Shown here in pieces: positions 30,500-44,274 of a stretch of 64,000 nt of DNA. Every line of letters starts with the position of its first letter. Positions within the stretch are counted from its first letter, which is position 1. The DNA lies in assembly GCA_004352715.1 (NCBI GenBank), contig SCFE01000001.1, positions 656,971 through 720,970 of the forward strand, read 5' to 3'. The notes beneath the pieces were generated by a model. It worked only from the letters and a program-made list of their open reading frames with translations, did no database searches and was not told the origin of the DNA. Source of the stretch: Hofstenia miamia. Taxonomy: Eukaryota > Xenacoelomorpha > Acoela. A program made the position numbers and the translations under genes.

Positions 30500-33300
30500 C
30501 AATTTTTTGCACCTACCTAAGTTCTTGCAAAACCACAACAATGTAGATAGCATCGTTATTAAACTATTTTTCTGGAATAAACATTTAATATATGATTTCT
30601 GAAACGGCTCTGTGAAGTTTGGTATGTGGCTTCATGAATAAATAACCAATTAATACAATTATTCTTATGAAGTAATTGCAATTAGTAGCCTCACATGTAT
30701 AATAATTTAGCCAATTCAAGTATTGATAACGCGAATAAATTCAAAATACACTTATGTTCATGAAATTAAACATTGAAGAAATCGAAAAATCTGAGTTTAC
30801 ATTCTTATACAAAAGTTGTTCAAATTTTGTATTTTCAGATAAATTATGTAAATGCGTATATTTAGTTGTAAGAATCAAAACAATATCTTTAAAATGCATT
30901 ATTTTTTAAAGTTCTCGACTCTTACTTAACTTATATTTTAAGAACTCTTGATAAAATATTCGCGGGGAAGAATTAGCTAGAAATATAGTTCTTACCTATT
31001 AGCATATTGTAAAAGGTCCGAAATTTTAGTCTCATGCCAAAACTAAGCCAAGCTTAACGGCCGAGGACCAACCGAAGCTAAAACTGAAATATACAAACTT
31101 TTCAAATTTTGGCTAGGCCCAACAGAACTGTATTAAAATTACAGTACATATATGAATAATTTAAATAAGATATTTAGGCTAAGAAGGTGTAAAAGTAAAA
31201 AATTTCAAAAAATCTGCAATCTGTGCTAAATTAAAAGTTACTTGAGTTATAATTTCGAGGAATATGTTAATTTTTTGGATAGGATATTATTATTAAGTCA
31301 GAAAGAAAAACAGAAGCTACTTTTTCAATGTTCAACATATTTGGTCAATGCCTCTCTAAGTTGGAAGTTGATTTCGGGCTTTTTAAAAATTATGAGAATA
31401 ATGTTTTTTACACGCAGTTCTCGGCAGTACAAATAACTATAATTACTGAAAATATTATAAGTGTTTAATATTAGCACATTTTCAATATACATCTACTTCC
31501 CATCTTACCAAAAGTAATTGATACTTGAAATAGGAATTTCAGACATTTTTCGTATTATCAGGCCTCTCTCGGAATTAAAATTTTAGAATACTAACATATG
31601 ATGTGCATTTTTAAAGCAAGGCTTTGCAGATTTTTTGAATGATTTAGGATTTTTTCAGAAATAGGCCCTTCTAATCAGTAACAGCAATCTTTGCTTATGG
31701 GAGTTTAGCACGTCGAAAATGATTAATTTTTCACCTAGTTTCCATGATATGCATAAAAATCATATTTCATTGATCTAGTTTGTCATTAGCAAGAGACTGC
31801 ATTAAATTGGTAGTTCGAACATTTAGCCAATTCTTACTCAAATATGTTGTAGAGGTGCCAGTTTTTATGGTATTTATTTAGATCACTACAGCTAAATTAG
31901 TAAATCTAAGAGCAGCCCCCAACTAGAAAATTCAATTCTTTGAATACATAGTAACAAAATTTATCATCATCATCAATCACTAAATGACACTCATGACTGG
32001 CAAAATGAACAGGTAACAAACGTTTCGTATTAATGAAATTGAATTTCATCAATTGAACTTGTTCTTCGTTATTTTATGGTTTAACTTAGAGGATAGGCTT
32101 CAACATTTCAATAAAGAAATAAAAAATAGGTGTGGGAGAGATACTCTTAAAATGCAAAAAAACAGAAATTTCTTTATTATGAATTTAGAAAGCAAGAAAT
32201 GACAATCTGGATAGAGAAAAAATTATTCTGTGCTAACTCTGAAAGGATGGTTCTGTTTTCAGCTCATCTAATAGATTTTGGTTTTTTAAAAAGATTTTTT
32301 GGAAAATTTAAAATTACCGATATAGAAGCATACGATTTCGGTTTGCTAACTTCATCTTATTATTTCATATATGCAGATGGATCCCCCTTGACACAATTAC
32401 ACCTAGTTTCTAAGTATTTCTATAAAATCCCAAAAAAAAAATGAAATATATATTGCATGTCTGATGTGATGCTGTTCAAATTACCGATTAAGGTTTTACT
32501 AAAATGACATGAGATCAATATTTTTTTCAAAACAGACGCCTAACACGTCTAGCCCACTCCACTGTTTGTAATACAAAAAAAATAATGCTTAGTTAATTGT
32601 TTTCTATCGAATAATTTTTCAGAAATCTCAAATACGATTTCTACGCTCTCAGAAAAGAATATAAGATATACAAGATGATTTCGATTTGACTTTTTTTATC
32701 GACAAACAATTCTCTTTCACCCAATGGGTATTCCCCCAAAGACTATTCTAACTTATACATTAATTATGTTATATGCAATTCCAGGTCGATTCATTCAAAT
32801 TGACAGTTTGCAAAGCATAAATAACGTAATTGAGATTATTTGTTTTTTACAATATTTCTCATTCAGTTTATTTTATGTCATTGAATCATTGAACTTTTGC
32901 TGTATTAAAATTAAAATTGATTTTTGTTTGAAAATTTGCCCGTTTTGTTGTGCATATTGAAATGTCAGTGCCACTTACTATTAAGTCATTCACGCATATC
33001 TTGATATTAAGTAATCCTTCAAATTAATATATTATGTCTCAATTCAAAATTGCATAACTGACAATCATATACTCATTTTGACCATAAATTATAAATTCCA
33101 ATACAGAATCAATGTTCTGTCGGAACATTAGAAATTCTTGCAAGCGTCTGGCGTGCATTGCATTTTATTAATTCCGTTTACCAAAACAAACATCTTCGAA
33201 ATAATTTTTAGATAAAAAAATTTTTTCTAGAAATGGGAATATTTAAACAATCTAAGAATTATTCGAATGTTTATTCATGAAAAATATTAACTAGTAGGAA
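30500..33300. other. Stretch with unassigned open frames
   Basis: Plus frames at 31242-31436 (NFEEYVNFLDRILLLSQKEK), 32199-32444 (ITDIEAYDFGLLTSSYYFIY) and 32724-32960 are all on the same strand as the other exon-like segments. They look moderately protein-like, but each is short enough to be chance and none is recognised. Confidence 0.3.
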
Positions 33301-33569
33301 TATATATATATATATATATTAGGGTGTCTATCGATGATATGGGTCACGGGGTCATAGGCCACTGTGTTTTTTCACATGACTCTGCCAAATTAGAATCAAT
33401 CATATGTTTACAGAAAATTCATATTTAAATAGTGGCTCCTCTCCACCCCTTTGGAGAGTGCATGAACATATAGCTTGATGTTGCAATATTTGTTTGTTAC
33501 ACTTTTTTTCTGCCTCTAGTACTTATTTACAAGTCGTGGGTCAAATACTATATATATATATATATATAT
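33301..33569. repeat. Two (AT)n tracts bracketing a 230-bp segment
   Basis: AT runs at 33301-33319 and 33549-33569. The segment between begins TTAGGGTGTCTATCG and is less AT-rich, with GGGTCACGGGGTCATAGGCC. It may be a small element inserted in a TA repeat, but no inverted ends are visible. Confidence 0.6.
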
Positions 33570-35733
33570 TTTTCAAAATAGATATTCTGTAATGATTCCC
33601 GAGTCTGCATTTATGGGCACAATTTACCGCACATAACCTTATATATGTTATCCTCATTGACATATTTTTCAAAAAATATATTTATATCCCACTCTCTGTA
33701 CAATGGAAATGTTGATTTAGATATACAGAGAGCAAGGTAAGTCACAAATCCTACATTGGAGAGAGCGAGTTATAGATCCACTAAAATATAAACCAACGAA
33801 AAATTTTTGCTAAAAATATGAACACTACTCAAAGGCATCTAGAAAATCAAATTTATAATTTTTTAGCAAATTAGTAACCATCTTAGACATTTTGCTTTGT
33901 ATAAACAGCAGTAGTAAATGTTTATACTGTATACATAATCACTGGAATATTTAATATACACCAGGAAGATTTACAAGTATAGATGACCAGCTTAGATTAG
34001 TCTGCACGTGACAAAGTTTTGACCTAACTTAAGGTTTCTAGGCTCAGCTTATAACAGGAATTATATGCAGTTTTGTAGTCGATTTTATGTACATGTATTC
34101 TTTATAATTTGTAAGGTATTTTTCCTTAAAATTGTCCTAAAACACTTTTTCAGCATATAATAATCCGCCAATGCAATCAAAATTACTTCCGTTATGGATA
34201 AAGATTTTATCTGATCAGGATTACATTTCTAATTAATTGTAAATTATTCATATTGAAAGGGATGGAATCGCTAAGTAATCTAATTGAAGCAATACCCCTC
34301 ATTCCCTCTAAAGTCTACAAATAAAATATACAACAGATAAGGAAGAAATATATATTGAATTACTTGTATATCATTATTTTGGATCCAGTTCACCCGAATG
34401 CATTTTTGCTTTTTTCAAAAAATATGTGTATATTCTCTTAGCTATGAAATTTATGATATATTGATATATTACATTTACTCACCCGGATTAAACAGTATTT
34501 ACAATAATAGCCTGAAAATAACTTTTAGTACATAATTTAAATAAAGCGTACACAAACAAGAAATAAATGAAATAAATGTGTTCATTTTTGAAAAAATATT
34601 TGCAATGCAAAAGTATTTTCACTCAGATCTATTTAAATTTTATTATCTGCGATGTGTAGGCTGCAATGGATTTAGTAAATGACTATAGTTAACTTGAATC
34701 ATAAGAAATCCGATGTTTCCGTTCAGTTTGGACGTTTATATATAATAAACTTGTGATGATAATAAGCAAGTTAATAATCTTGTACATTGAATTTTATTTG
34801 ACATTACATTTGAGTTAAAGAATAATAACTTTGACATAAATCATGTGTGCAGGTTGACTCCCGTTCAAAATTTAAAGATCACAACAAGATTCATAATGAA
34901 CATCTAAAAATAATTTACAATTGTTTCTTTTTCGTAAATGAATATTTTTCAATGTTAATTAAGATTTCAATTTCTACAACTTTTTGGGATTGAACAGATA
35001 CATTGTGAATTGACACTCAGAGCTGAGAAAAAGGTTGAATTTATAATTTGTTCTGATATTGGGAAAATCTTTTTTCATTATCAAGGTTGATGGAATCTGA
35101 TGTGTCACACATATCATGATCTTATAATTTAAAAATTTAGCATAAATAAAGGTAAATTACTTTGCAGGAACATATTCAAAAAACTTACGTTCAGATCTTG
35201 CTTATTGTCTTTCAGTATTTAACTACAGCATTAGATATGATTATAAAGAATTTGTTCAGTTATGAAAAATATTTTCACCGTTTTGGATGAACAAAGTACT
35301 ATATAGTTTCAAAATGGCTTTTTGAGTGACAAATTTTTCTTACTCATTTGCAAGCCCTGGAATCCTTTTATGTTCAATAAGTCCCCTTACAAGACATGTC
35401 TGTTAATGATGTCATTTCTAATGGACGCTTAGCGCCTTTCAGAGTCACTTATTTTACTTAGCATCAGAGTTTTGTGTCTTTTCAGCAAAAGAGCTCAGAA
35501 ACGAGGCCTCCGATCTTTAGGTAATAGTATATAAATGCAGACAACAAATTAGCAAATGTTAATGTACAGCAGAATGAATCTGAACTATTTTTTGATTAGA
35601 CATCTTTAGATTTCAACACTTTAGATAGAAGTTTACCATGTTTTTGGGATGTCTTCGATTTATTTAATTTTAAGCTTATGTTTTTGTGCAAATAAATGAA
35701 ATTTTAAAAATAGAGGAATGCACCTCTAAATAA
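33570..35733. other. AT-rich non-coding stretch
   Basis: No supported feature. Confidence 0.5.
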
Positions 35734-36766
35734 TATATATATATATATATANNNNNNNNNNNNNNNNNNNNNNNNNNNNNNNNNNNNNNNNNNNNNNNNN
35801 NNNNNNNNNNNNNNNNNNNNNNNNNNNNNNNNNNNNNNNNNNNNNNNNNNNNNNNNNNNNNNNNNNNNNNNNNNNNNNNNNNNNNNNNNNNNNNNNNNNN
35901 NNNNNNNNNNNNNNNNNNNNNNNNNNNNNNNNNNNNNNNNNNNNNNNNNNNNNNNNNNNNNNNNNNNNNNNNNNNNNNNNNNNNNNNNNNNNNNNNNNNN
36001 NNNNNNNNNNNNNNNNNNNNNNNNNNNNNNNNNNNNNNNNNNNNNNNNNNNNNNNNNNNNNNNNNNNNNNNNNNNNNNNNNNNNNNNNNNNNNNNNNNNN
36101 NNNNNNNNNNNNNNNNNNNNNNNNNNNNNNNNNNNNNNNNNNNNNNNNNNNNNNNNNNNNNNNNNNNNNNNNNNNNNNNNNNNNNNNNNNNNNNNNNNNN
36201 NNNNNNNNNNNNNNNNNNNNNNNNNNNNNNNNNNNNNNNNNNNNNNNNNNNNNNNNNNNNNNNNNNNNNNNNNNNNNNNNNNNNNNNNNNNNNNNNNNNN
36301 NNNNNNNNNNNNNNNNNNNNNNNNNNNNNNNNNNNNNNNNNNNNNNNNNNNNNNNNNNNNNNNNNNNNNNNNNNNNNNNNNNNNNNNNNNNNNNNNNNNN
36401 NNNNNNNNNNNNNNNNNNNNNNNNNNNNNNNNNNNNNNNNNNNNNNNNNNNNNNNNNNNNNNNNNNNNNNNNNNNNNNNNNNNNNNNNNNNNNNNNNNNN
36501 NNNNNNNNNNNNNNNNNNNNNNNNNNNNNNNNNNNNNNNNNNNNNNNNNNNNNNNNNNNNNNNNNNNNNNNNNNNNNNNNNNNNNNNNNNNNNNNNNNNN
36601 NNNNNNNNNNNNNNNNNNNNNNNNNNNNNNNNNNNNNNNNNNNNNNNNNNNNNNNNNNNNNNNNNNNNNNNNNNNNNNNNNNNNNNNNNNNNNNNNNNNN
36701 NNNNNNNNNNNNNNNNNNNNNNNNNNNNNNNNNNNNNNNNNNNNNNNNNNNATATATATATATATA
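35734..36766. other. Assembly gap of 1000 N inside (AT)n
   Basis: AT units at 35734-35751, exactly 1000 N at 35752-36751, AT units at 36752-36766. A round 1000 normally marks a gap of unknown size. Confidence 0.9.
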
Positions 36767-37734
36767 CACGCTTAAGACACCTTGTAACGTAAGTGACGTA
36801 ATAAAAATTCACTTAAGGCTGTGCACCCACTCGCATTGAATTTTTCACAGGCAAACTTCGAGTAAGAATTTTTTGAATAATAAAAGTTTCATCATGTTTC
36901 TAAACCCCTTGGGGTTTTTTCTAACCAAATTTTAGGTTAAGTAAGTGAATTCAAATCAGATAGGCTAACATTTATAAGTTTCTAAATAGGAATTTCCTTA
37001 TTTCAGATTTGAGATTTTTAGTTAGTACGAAAGCAATCAAAAAGAAATCAACTTGATCTGATATTTATGTAACTTAACATTGATGAATCAGTTATAACAT
37101 ACTTGGAAGGCTCATATGAATTCAAATGATTTCAATGAAGTCTTTTAACTTCCCAAATTATGATTTCTCAATCAGACACATATGTACCTTTCATTCTCAG
37201 CATCAAACAGAAATTAATTCTTTGAAACTTTGTAAATTAAAAAATGCCCAAGGACAATGAATCTCATAAAACTCAATTATGAAGTAATCATTCAAATAAG
37301 AAAATTAAGATTTATCTATATTTGTGAAATGCTAATAAATTTTAACCAATGCATATTTAAAATTATTCTAAATCTAATTGATAAATTCATTAATATACAT
37401 GTATATTATCTAACATCATTTATAAGATTTTCAATTTGTTCTATTCTAATACTTTTGTTACTTAAAGAATTTTTAAAAAAACATTTAACCAATAAAAAAT
37501 TTATCAATGCTATTTTCTCAGGTGCCATTAGCCTCTTACGCGACTGAAACAGCATTTAATTATTCACCTAATCTTTCCCAATAATGCTTCCTGTGATTCA
37601 CATTGGTGCAATGTACAAGAATTTCAAAAGCATTCTTTACCAACTGTAATATAGTTGAATACAATTGAATTAAATTAAATCAGATTATGCAAATTCAGTT
37701 ATGGATTTTTGTACCCCTATATGGATACAACATT
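36767..37734. other. AT-rich stretch between gaps
   Basis: The plus frame at 37257-37547 has the Ile/Leu/Asn/Lys-rich composition of random AT-rich translation. No supported gene. Confidence 0.5.
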
Positions 37735-38757
37735 TATATATATATATATATATATATNNNNNNNNNNNNNNNNNNNNNNNNNNNNNNNNNNNNNNNNNNN
37801 NNNNNNNNNNNNNNNNNNNNNNNNNNNNNNNNNNNNNNNNNNNNNNNNNNNNNNNNNNNNNNNNNNNNNNNNNNNNNNNNNNNNNNNNNNNNNNNNNNNN
37901 NNNNNNNNNNNNNNNNNNNNNNNNNNNNNNNNNNNNNNNNNNNNNNNNNNNNNNNNNNNNNNNNNNNNNNNNNNNNNNNNNNNNNNNNNNNNNNNNNNNN
38001 NNNNNNNNNNNNNNNNNNNNNNNNNNNNNNNNNNNNNNNNNNNNNNNNNNNNNNNNNNNNNNNNNNNNNNNNNNNNNNNNNNNNNNNNNNNNNNNNNNNN
38101 NNNNNNNNNNNNNNNNNNNNNNNNNNNNNNNNNNNNNNNNNNNNNNNNNNNNNNNNNNNNNNNNNNNNNNNNNNNNNNNNNNNNNNNNNNNNNNNNNNNN
38201 NNNNNNNNNNNNNNNNNNNNNNNNNNNNNNNNNNNNNNNNNNNNNNNNNNNNNNNNNNNNNNNNNNNNNNNNNNNNNNNNNNNNNNNNNNNNNNNNNNNN
38301 NNNNNNNNNNNNNNNNNNNNNNNNNNNNNNNNNNNNNNNNNNNNNNNNNNNNNNNNNNNNNNNNNNNNNNNNNNNNNNNNNNNNNNNNNNNNNNNNNNNN
38401 NNNNNNNNNNNNNNNNNNNNNNNNNNNNNNNNNNNNNNNNNNNNNNNNNNNNNNNNNNNNNNNNNNNNNNNNNNNNNNNNNNNNNNNNNNNNNNNNNNNN
38501 NNNNNNNNNNNNNNNNNNNNNNNNNNNNNNNNNNNNNNNNNNNNNNNNNNNNNNNNNNNNNNNNNNNNNNNNNNNNNNNNNNNNNNNNNNNNNNNNNNNN
38601 NNNNNNNNNNNNNNNNNNNNNNNNNNNNNNNNNNNNNNNNNNNNNNNNNNNNNNNNNNNNNNNNNNNNNNNNNNNNNNNNNNNNNNNNNNNNNNNNNNNN
38701 NNNNNNNNNNNNNNNNNNNNNNNNNNNNNNNNNNNNNNNNNNNNNNNNNNNNNNNNN
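37735..38757. other. (AT)n followed by assembly gap of 1000 N
   Basis: AT units at 37735-37757, then exactly 1000 N at 37758-38757. Unlike the other large gap, the right flank (TCTTAGAGACAACC) is not repeat sequence. Confidence 0.9.
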
Positions 38758-38960
38758 TCTTAGAGACAACCTTGGTCATGTCAGTGAAGAGCATGTTTAA
38801 AACATTAATTTTTCAACATTGCTCATAACTTTCAAACCAGTGATGATAGGAGAAATCCAATTACATATTTGAAATCTATTAGAAACAATAAAAAAATTAT
38901 GTGAAACAAGAATTTTTTGAATATTTGTTGCCCATGTATATTTATATGCTTCTGTATAAA

Positions 38961-38979
38961 TATATATATATATATATAT
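38961..38979. repeat. (AT)n microsatellite
   Basis: About 19 bp of AT units. Confidence 0.9.
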
Positions 38980-41900
38980 GTTGCATATATGCATTTTACA
39001 TTGCTTAGATATGGTATTTATAATCGTTGTAAATATTTTCCCAAACATTTTTTTATATAAAGATAGACTGATTTCTTCAAAATTTGGAATTATTAATGTG
39101 GGCAATTAGATGTTTCCTATTGAATTCTATCAATACAATTTTTTCTCTTTTGTGTGCTATTACATGTAGTTTTAAGAATGATACCAAAGTTAGTAAAAGA
39201 TAACCTTAATAGGTATACTAAGAGGAAATATATGTATTCACGAGTTGAACAACAAATAAAGGAATTCCATTGAGAACATTTTATCAGTGGTTATCATTTA
39301 ATGAGCTGCAATTCTTAAATTTAGTTGAAATTTATTCAAAAAATACACTAGATTTAAATTTGTTATGTTAAGTATAATTCGTAATATATATTAAGAGATA
39401 GCTTTACGTCTACCGCATTTGACCGGATCTGCACTTGTGCGGAGGAAAAACTTTTTCAATATCAGATGTAAAACCTAAAAATGAAAATTCAAGTCAATAC
39501 AATAGGAAGCAAATTCTGATTATTTATATCTTAGGGCAAATTTAAAGATTGAACGTACACTTTACCTGAAGCATTTATTGATTGTGTAAATTTTAATTGG
39601 TAATTTTAATTGGTAAGATAGCAAACAGATTTTGTGCATTTTACATTAACCAAAGTGTGATTGGAATTTAGCATCCTATGAGATACAATTTTCAATATAT
39701 GGGCTATAATAACAATTTGAATCTTTGAAGTCTCTTAATTTTTATTAATTTCTATTTATTTCTGTATTCTCAATTTTGTACATACACATAACCTTAAATA
39801 TATATATATATATATATATATTGGATATGGACTGCACTTGTAAGAAATGTTTTAAAAAATTTTTATTCTCAAGCTCTTTCTAAAATGCAGAAGGATGCAA
39901 AATGTAAATCTTTAATACCTCATCTTACAATTTAAATTTTATTAATGCATTATATTAATAATTTGATTACAATATAATTGTTAAATGAAAGATATAGGTG
40001 GGGAGTTACATTTCCACTACAATGATATTTACTTTATAACATTATTACGGTTGTCAGTTTAAGTGTGTCCATTTCATTGATACTCGTTGTTATTTTCAGA
40101 ATCAATTGTACTATGCATGTTGATCTATTCAAGATTATATAAAAGGCTGTATTTGAATTTAGTAAAAAATAATTGAATAAACAATAAAATGTAAAACATT
40201 TTAATGAAACTTTTCTTGGAAACCATATTTAAAAGTTTTTAAATTATTAGTTTAGTTATACAGATAAAACAAAAGCTAAAATAATTTTTAATTAAAAAAT
40301 AGTTTATTAATACTAATTCAGAAAGCATATATCGAATTTATGGCAATTTATATTGAGCTGATCTATTGGCGTCTAAGGTTGACAACTTTTCTCTGTCACA
40401 GGGTGTATTATTCTTAAGTAATAATGTTAGTGATTATCAGTGCATGCAATTTCTTGATCAAACACTTGAATCAATCTTGGGAAAGTTCTACCTAAAATTG
40501 GAACTAAAAATTTAAGATTACATGCATACATTTTCTCAAGCAAGTAATTGATGAAGATACCTGCTGACAAATTTTGCAGTTGAGTAATTGTATTGATTGT
40601 AAATTGCATCATTATTAATGTTATTTTTACTGGGTTAATATTTCAGTGTAAAGACAATGAACAAGTTTAAAAGAACCTAGCAGCTGGAAATTATTCTTGA
40701 CCCGCTTTCAACCCAAATTTAGATTAAGCTCGCAAATCCAGCATAGAGAATTTAATATGCATATATCATCGATACAATAAACTATATAACATTTATTATG
40801 AAAAAAAATTGTTGGCTGCTCCACTAGGCTGTTTTTAGCTTTGAAGTTAGGATTTTTCCAATTGACAAAAACTTGTAGAAATGCTATTGCTTCAAAATTA
40901 CATCAACAGATATTGCTTGCGATAACTTGATAACTCCCCTTCTATTGAATACTTTAGAAGAACAAAAATACCAATAACTTGCAATTATTTAGGTTCACTA
41001 AGAACGTTCTCATGAACATTAATGGATGGAACTAATATAAGAATCCATTATGGAGGATTTCAAATTATTTCAAAAGTATCCTATTACATTGCTCGGGATA
41101 ATTGGTTTTGCGTGTGTACAGCACAGTTTGATGACCAAAATATATGTTATGCTTTCACTACCGAATTCACTTTTTGATATATTGAAGGCATAACCATTAA
41201 CCTTATTTCGCACTATTGCTATCTTTCTGTCACACACCTCATATTGTGATGTTAAACCTAGAAAAATTCAAATAAGTTTTTAACCATATTATATGACTTT
41301 ACAAACTTAGCAGTAGGCAGTGATATTGTCGCATAACATTTAATTTGCTCTTAGTGATTAAGATTTCTGTCAACATTTAACTTAGATTTTCCTTAGTGCT
41401 AACAGAAGTATGCAGCACTTGTAACCTTGATTGTTATCTCACAAAGATAATTTTTCCTATAAAACGTTTTTATGTGTTGTGTCGGCGCGTGTTGAAGATT
41501 ATGTATGTGGGTATAGCGTTCGTATTCATTTGCGAAAAATTTCCTTACTATTGCCAAAAGCAAAACTAGCAATGAGAAATATAGCCATTTTGAATAAAAT
41601 TGTCTATTAAATTATATTTTGTTAAAGTGAAAACAATTGGTAGTGAAATATGGTGAACTACCGAGCAATGCTAAAAAACAATAGAGAAATAAAGTATTAA
41701 ATTCAAATTATGGCAAGTTACAAAATGTAAATAAAGGTATTTTGTGGACGCACATTATTAATACGGCATGATCCTCACTCCTGTTCTCTCTTCTGCTAAC
41801 AAGAGTTGAAGTCGGAGCAGCGGTGGGCTGGGGTTCGACTGAGCTATTGGAAAAAAAGCGGCTGAAATTGAAAGAAATATACTATTACACAGCAGTTGTA

Positions 41901-42525
41901 GTGAATATTATACAATTTCTTAAACAACGTTTTGAAATTGTACATTAGTATTATCTACTCTTGAAAAACTCAATTTAGAATTTTCAACTTCAGTGAGCAG
42001 ATTTTCTTAAAAGTTGGGTTGGGCATGATTAAAGCCTGTTGATAACAGTAAATTTTGACTAATTACAATTTCAGAAATCTATTATAAAACTATATTCAAT
42101 TTAGCGGTATGTCTAGCTGAATTCTTTTTGCTACGTTAGCCTAATTCAATTATACTTGTGATTCGTGTTCGAAATCATCCTCACCTACGGAACCAGGGAG
42201 CACATACATGTGTTAGCCAACCTTAGTAATGGTTGAATAGGGGTAGGGAAAAATAATTCAGTTTTTAAAATTTAAACACAAAATTTCAAGTGGTCGTCAA
42301 AGAAATCGGAAATTTAACGCCTCTAGCGGGAAAAATTATTAATGATAAGATTAAATTTGAATCTAAGTGGATCTAAGCTGCAATTTTTTTAAAATTAATG
42401 CATGCCTAAATCCTGGATATACTTCATAAATTTTTTGCTTCTAAGCCACTCTTTTGTAGAATTCACTGTTTTTGGAACTATCTACGAAGGTATGTCTGCA
42501 AACATTTAACACTGTTATTATTATT
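38980..42525. other. AT-rich non-coding stretch
   Basis: Contains an AT tract at 39799-39821 and a less AT-rich segment near 41770-41850 (GCAGCGGTGGGCTGGGGTTCG) of unknown nature. No gene recognised. Confidence 0.5.
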
Positions 42526-42543
42526 TATCTACCTATCTATCTA

Positions 42544-42580
<37 letters not shown>
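42526..42580. repeat. Compound (TATC)n-(AT)n microsatellite
   Basis: TATC-type units at 42526-42548 grade into about 33 bp of AT. Confidence 0.95.
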
Positions 42581-42585
<5 letters not shown>

Positions 42586-43793
42586 TATGTGCGCACTACG
42601 AAAATTCAAATTTATACTTGAGTCTGTGGCTAAAATGTATTTTATATTACTATTTTATATTACTAAAAAGTATATTTCAACAGCATAAAATGTAATTTCT
42701 GAAAAAAAATTTATGCATATTTAAAAGTTCTTTATTCATAAATCAGGTTTAAAAATGTATTAAGAAAAGAATAAAAAATAGCAATCGTAAATTATAGGTC
42801 ACACAATATATTTATTACCAATAAAGCAATAAAAAGATCTCAATATTAATGAACTACAGTTTTTTGTAATTTTTCAAATCAATGAAAGGATAGTAATAAA
42901 TGGTATATTGAAAAACTAAGAGGTCTCTAGAAACGAGAAAGAGATGCGATATAGGAGGTGTTCAAATTCAGGAATATTTTTTCCCCAACATAAAATCAAT
43001 AAAGAAAGTTTAACAGCTTACTTGAAACCTAGAACCATAAAATTATAATATAAAAAGTCAACAAAAAATCTTGAGTGCCTGCAATATGTTCATATTCTTG
43101 TAACTGTAATGATCATAACGCTTTTAATTATCGCATTTGAAATACCGATGACAACTCTCTATTCTTTTAATGCTAGACTTTACTCATCTGTAGATAATTC
43201 CAAGCAAACAATGAGTAATTTAAATATAACTCCAATATTATTAATGTTTACACAAAATAAACATTTCAAATGAATTTTCAGAAATCATGTAGAATTTCAT
43301 AAACTTTCATTGTTTTAATCATTCGAATGTTAAAAACTTCAAAGTTTTAATTCAGTTTTCTAATAGTCTTCTCTTAGATAACTATCAAGTCATTTGATTC
43401 CGAATCTTTTTAAATCCACATTAAATATAGTCTAAGACATTCATTAAAACACATTTTCTTTTAATCATGTCCTTCAAATAGTAAATATCCTTAACTGATT
43501 GTAAAAGTTGTTTTTGTATGAAATATTCATTATCAATCGTAAATATTCAAGTCGTAATATGAAATTGGGTAAACATAAGATTGAATTGAACAACTTAAAT
43601 TGCGGTGATAATGGGAATCTTATTGCTATGTTCTTCACAACTGGATAGCATCTAAATTAAATTCTTAGAAAATGTAATAAGACCAAGTTAGGCATAGGAA
43701 ATATTAAGTCAACACTTTGATACTTTTCAAAGTATTAATATGAAATTTTCCCTTCTAAGCTTTTTGTTATACATATTTTATATTTACTAATTA

Positions 43794-43794
43794 C

Positions 43795-43828
<34 letters not shown>

Positions 43829-43829
43829 G
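43794..43829. repeat. Compound (AT)n-(AG)n microsatellite
   Basis: About 26 bp of AT followed by AGAGAGAG. Confidence 0.95.
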
Positions 43830-44236
43830 GGGTAGAATTGGGTGTTACACTTTACATTTGTGAAATATTGAAAATCGTACTAACGATAATACAATAAAAT
43901 AATATATTAAAATAGTATTTGCCTCGTTAATATTAAGAATAATCGTAATCATACGTTGTTTATGAGTTACTTTTAATAGGCTATGGCTTCAGCATATTTA
44001 TTTCTGTAATGCTTTTTCAAAATGTGCTATTAGCAAAGTAAATATAGAGAGAATTATATAAAATGTATGGCTTAGTGAACATATACAAAGCATACTTATT
44101 AACATGAACTTCGGTAAGGTTTTACATTACAATAGGGAATTTATAGAATGAAAAATATTAAGTAATGCAACAAGTGTTACAAAATTGTTTCCTTTTTTGA
44201 AATCGTAAGTAACGAACCCAACAATGTATTAATATC

Positions 44237-44273
<37 letters not shown>

Positions 44274-44274
44274 T
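44237..44274. repeat. Compound (AT)n-(GT)n microsatellite
   Basis: About 22 bp of AT followed by about 15 bp of GT. Confidence 0.95.

Noticed and set aside
41815-41850. GGGGTTCGACTG as a tRNA-derived SINE B box
   Set aside because: No A box at the right distance, no tRNA-like fold and no A-rich tail.
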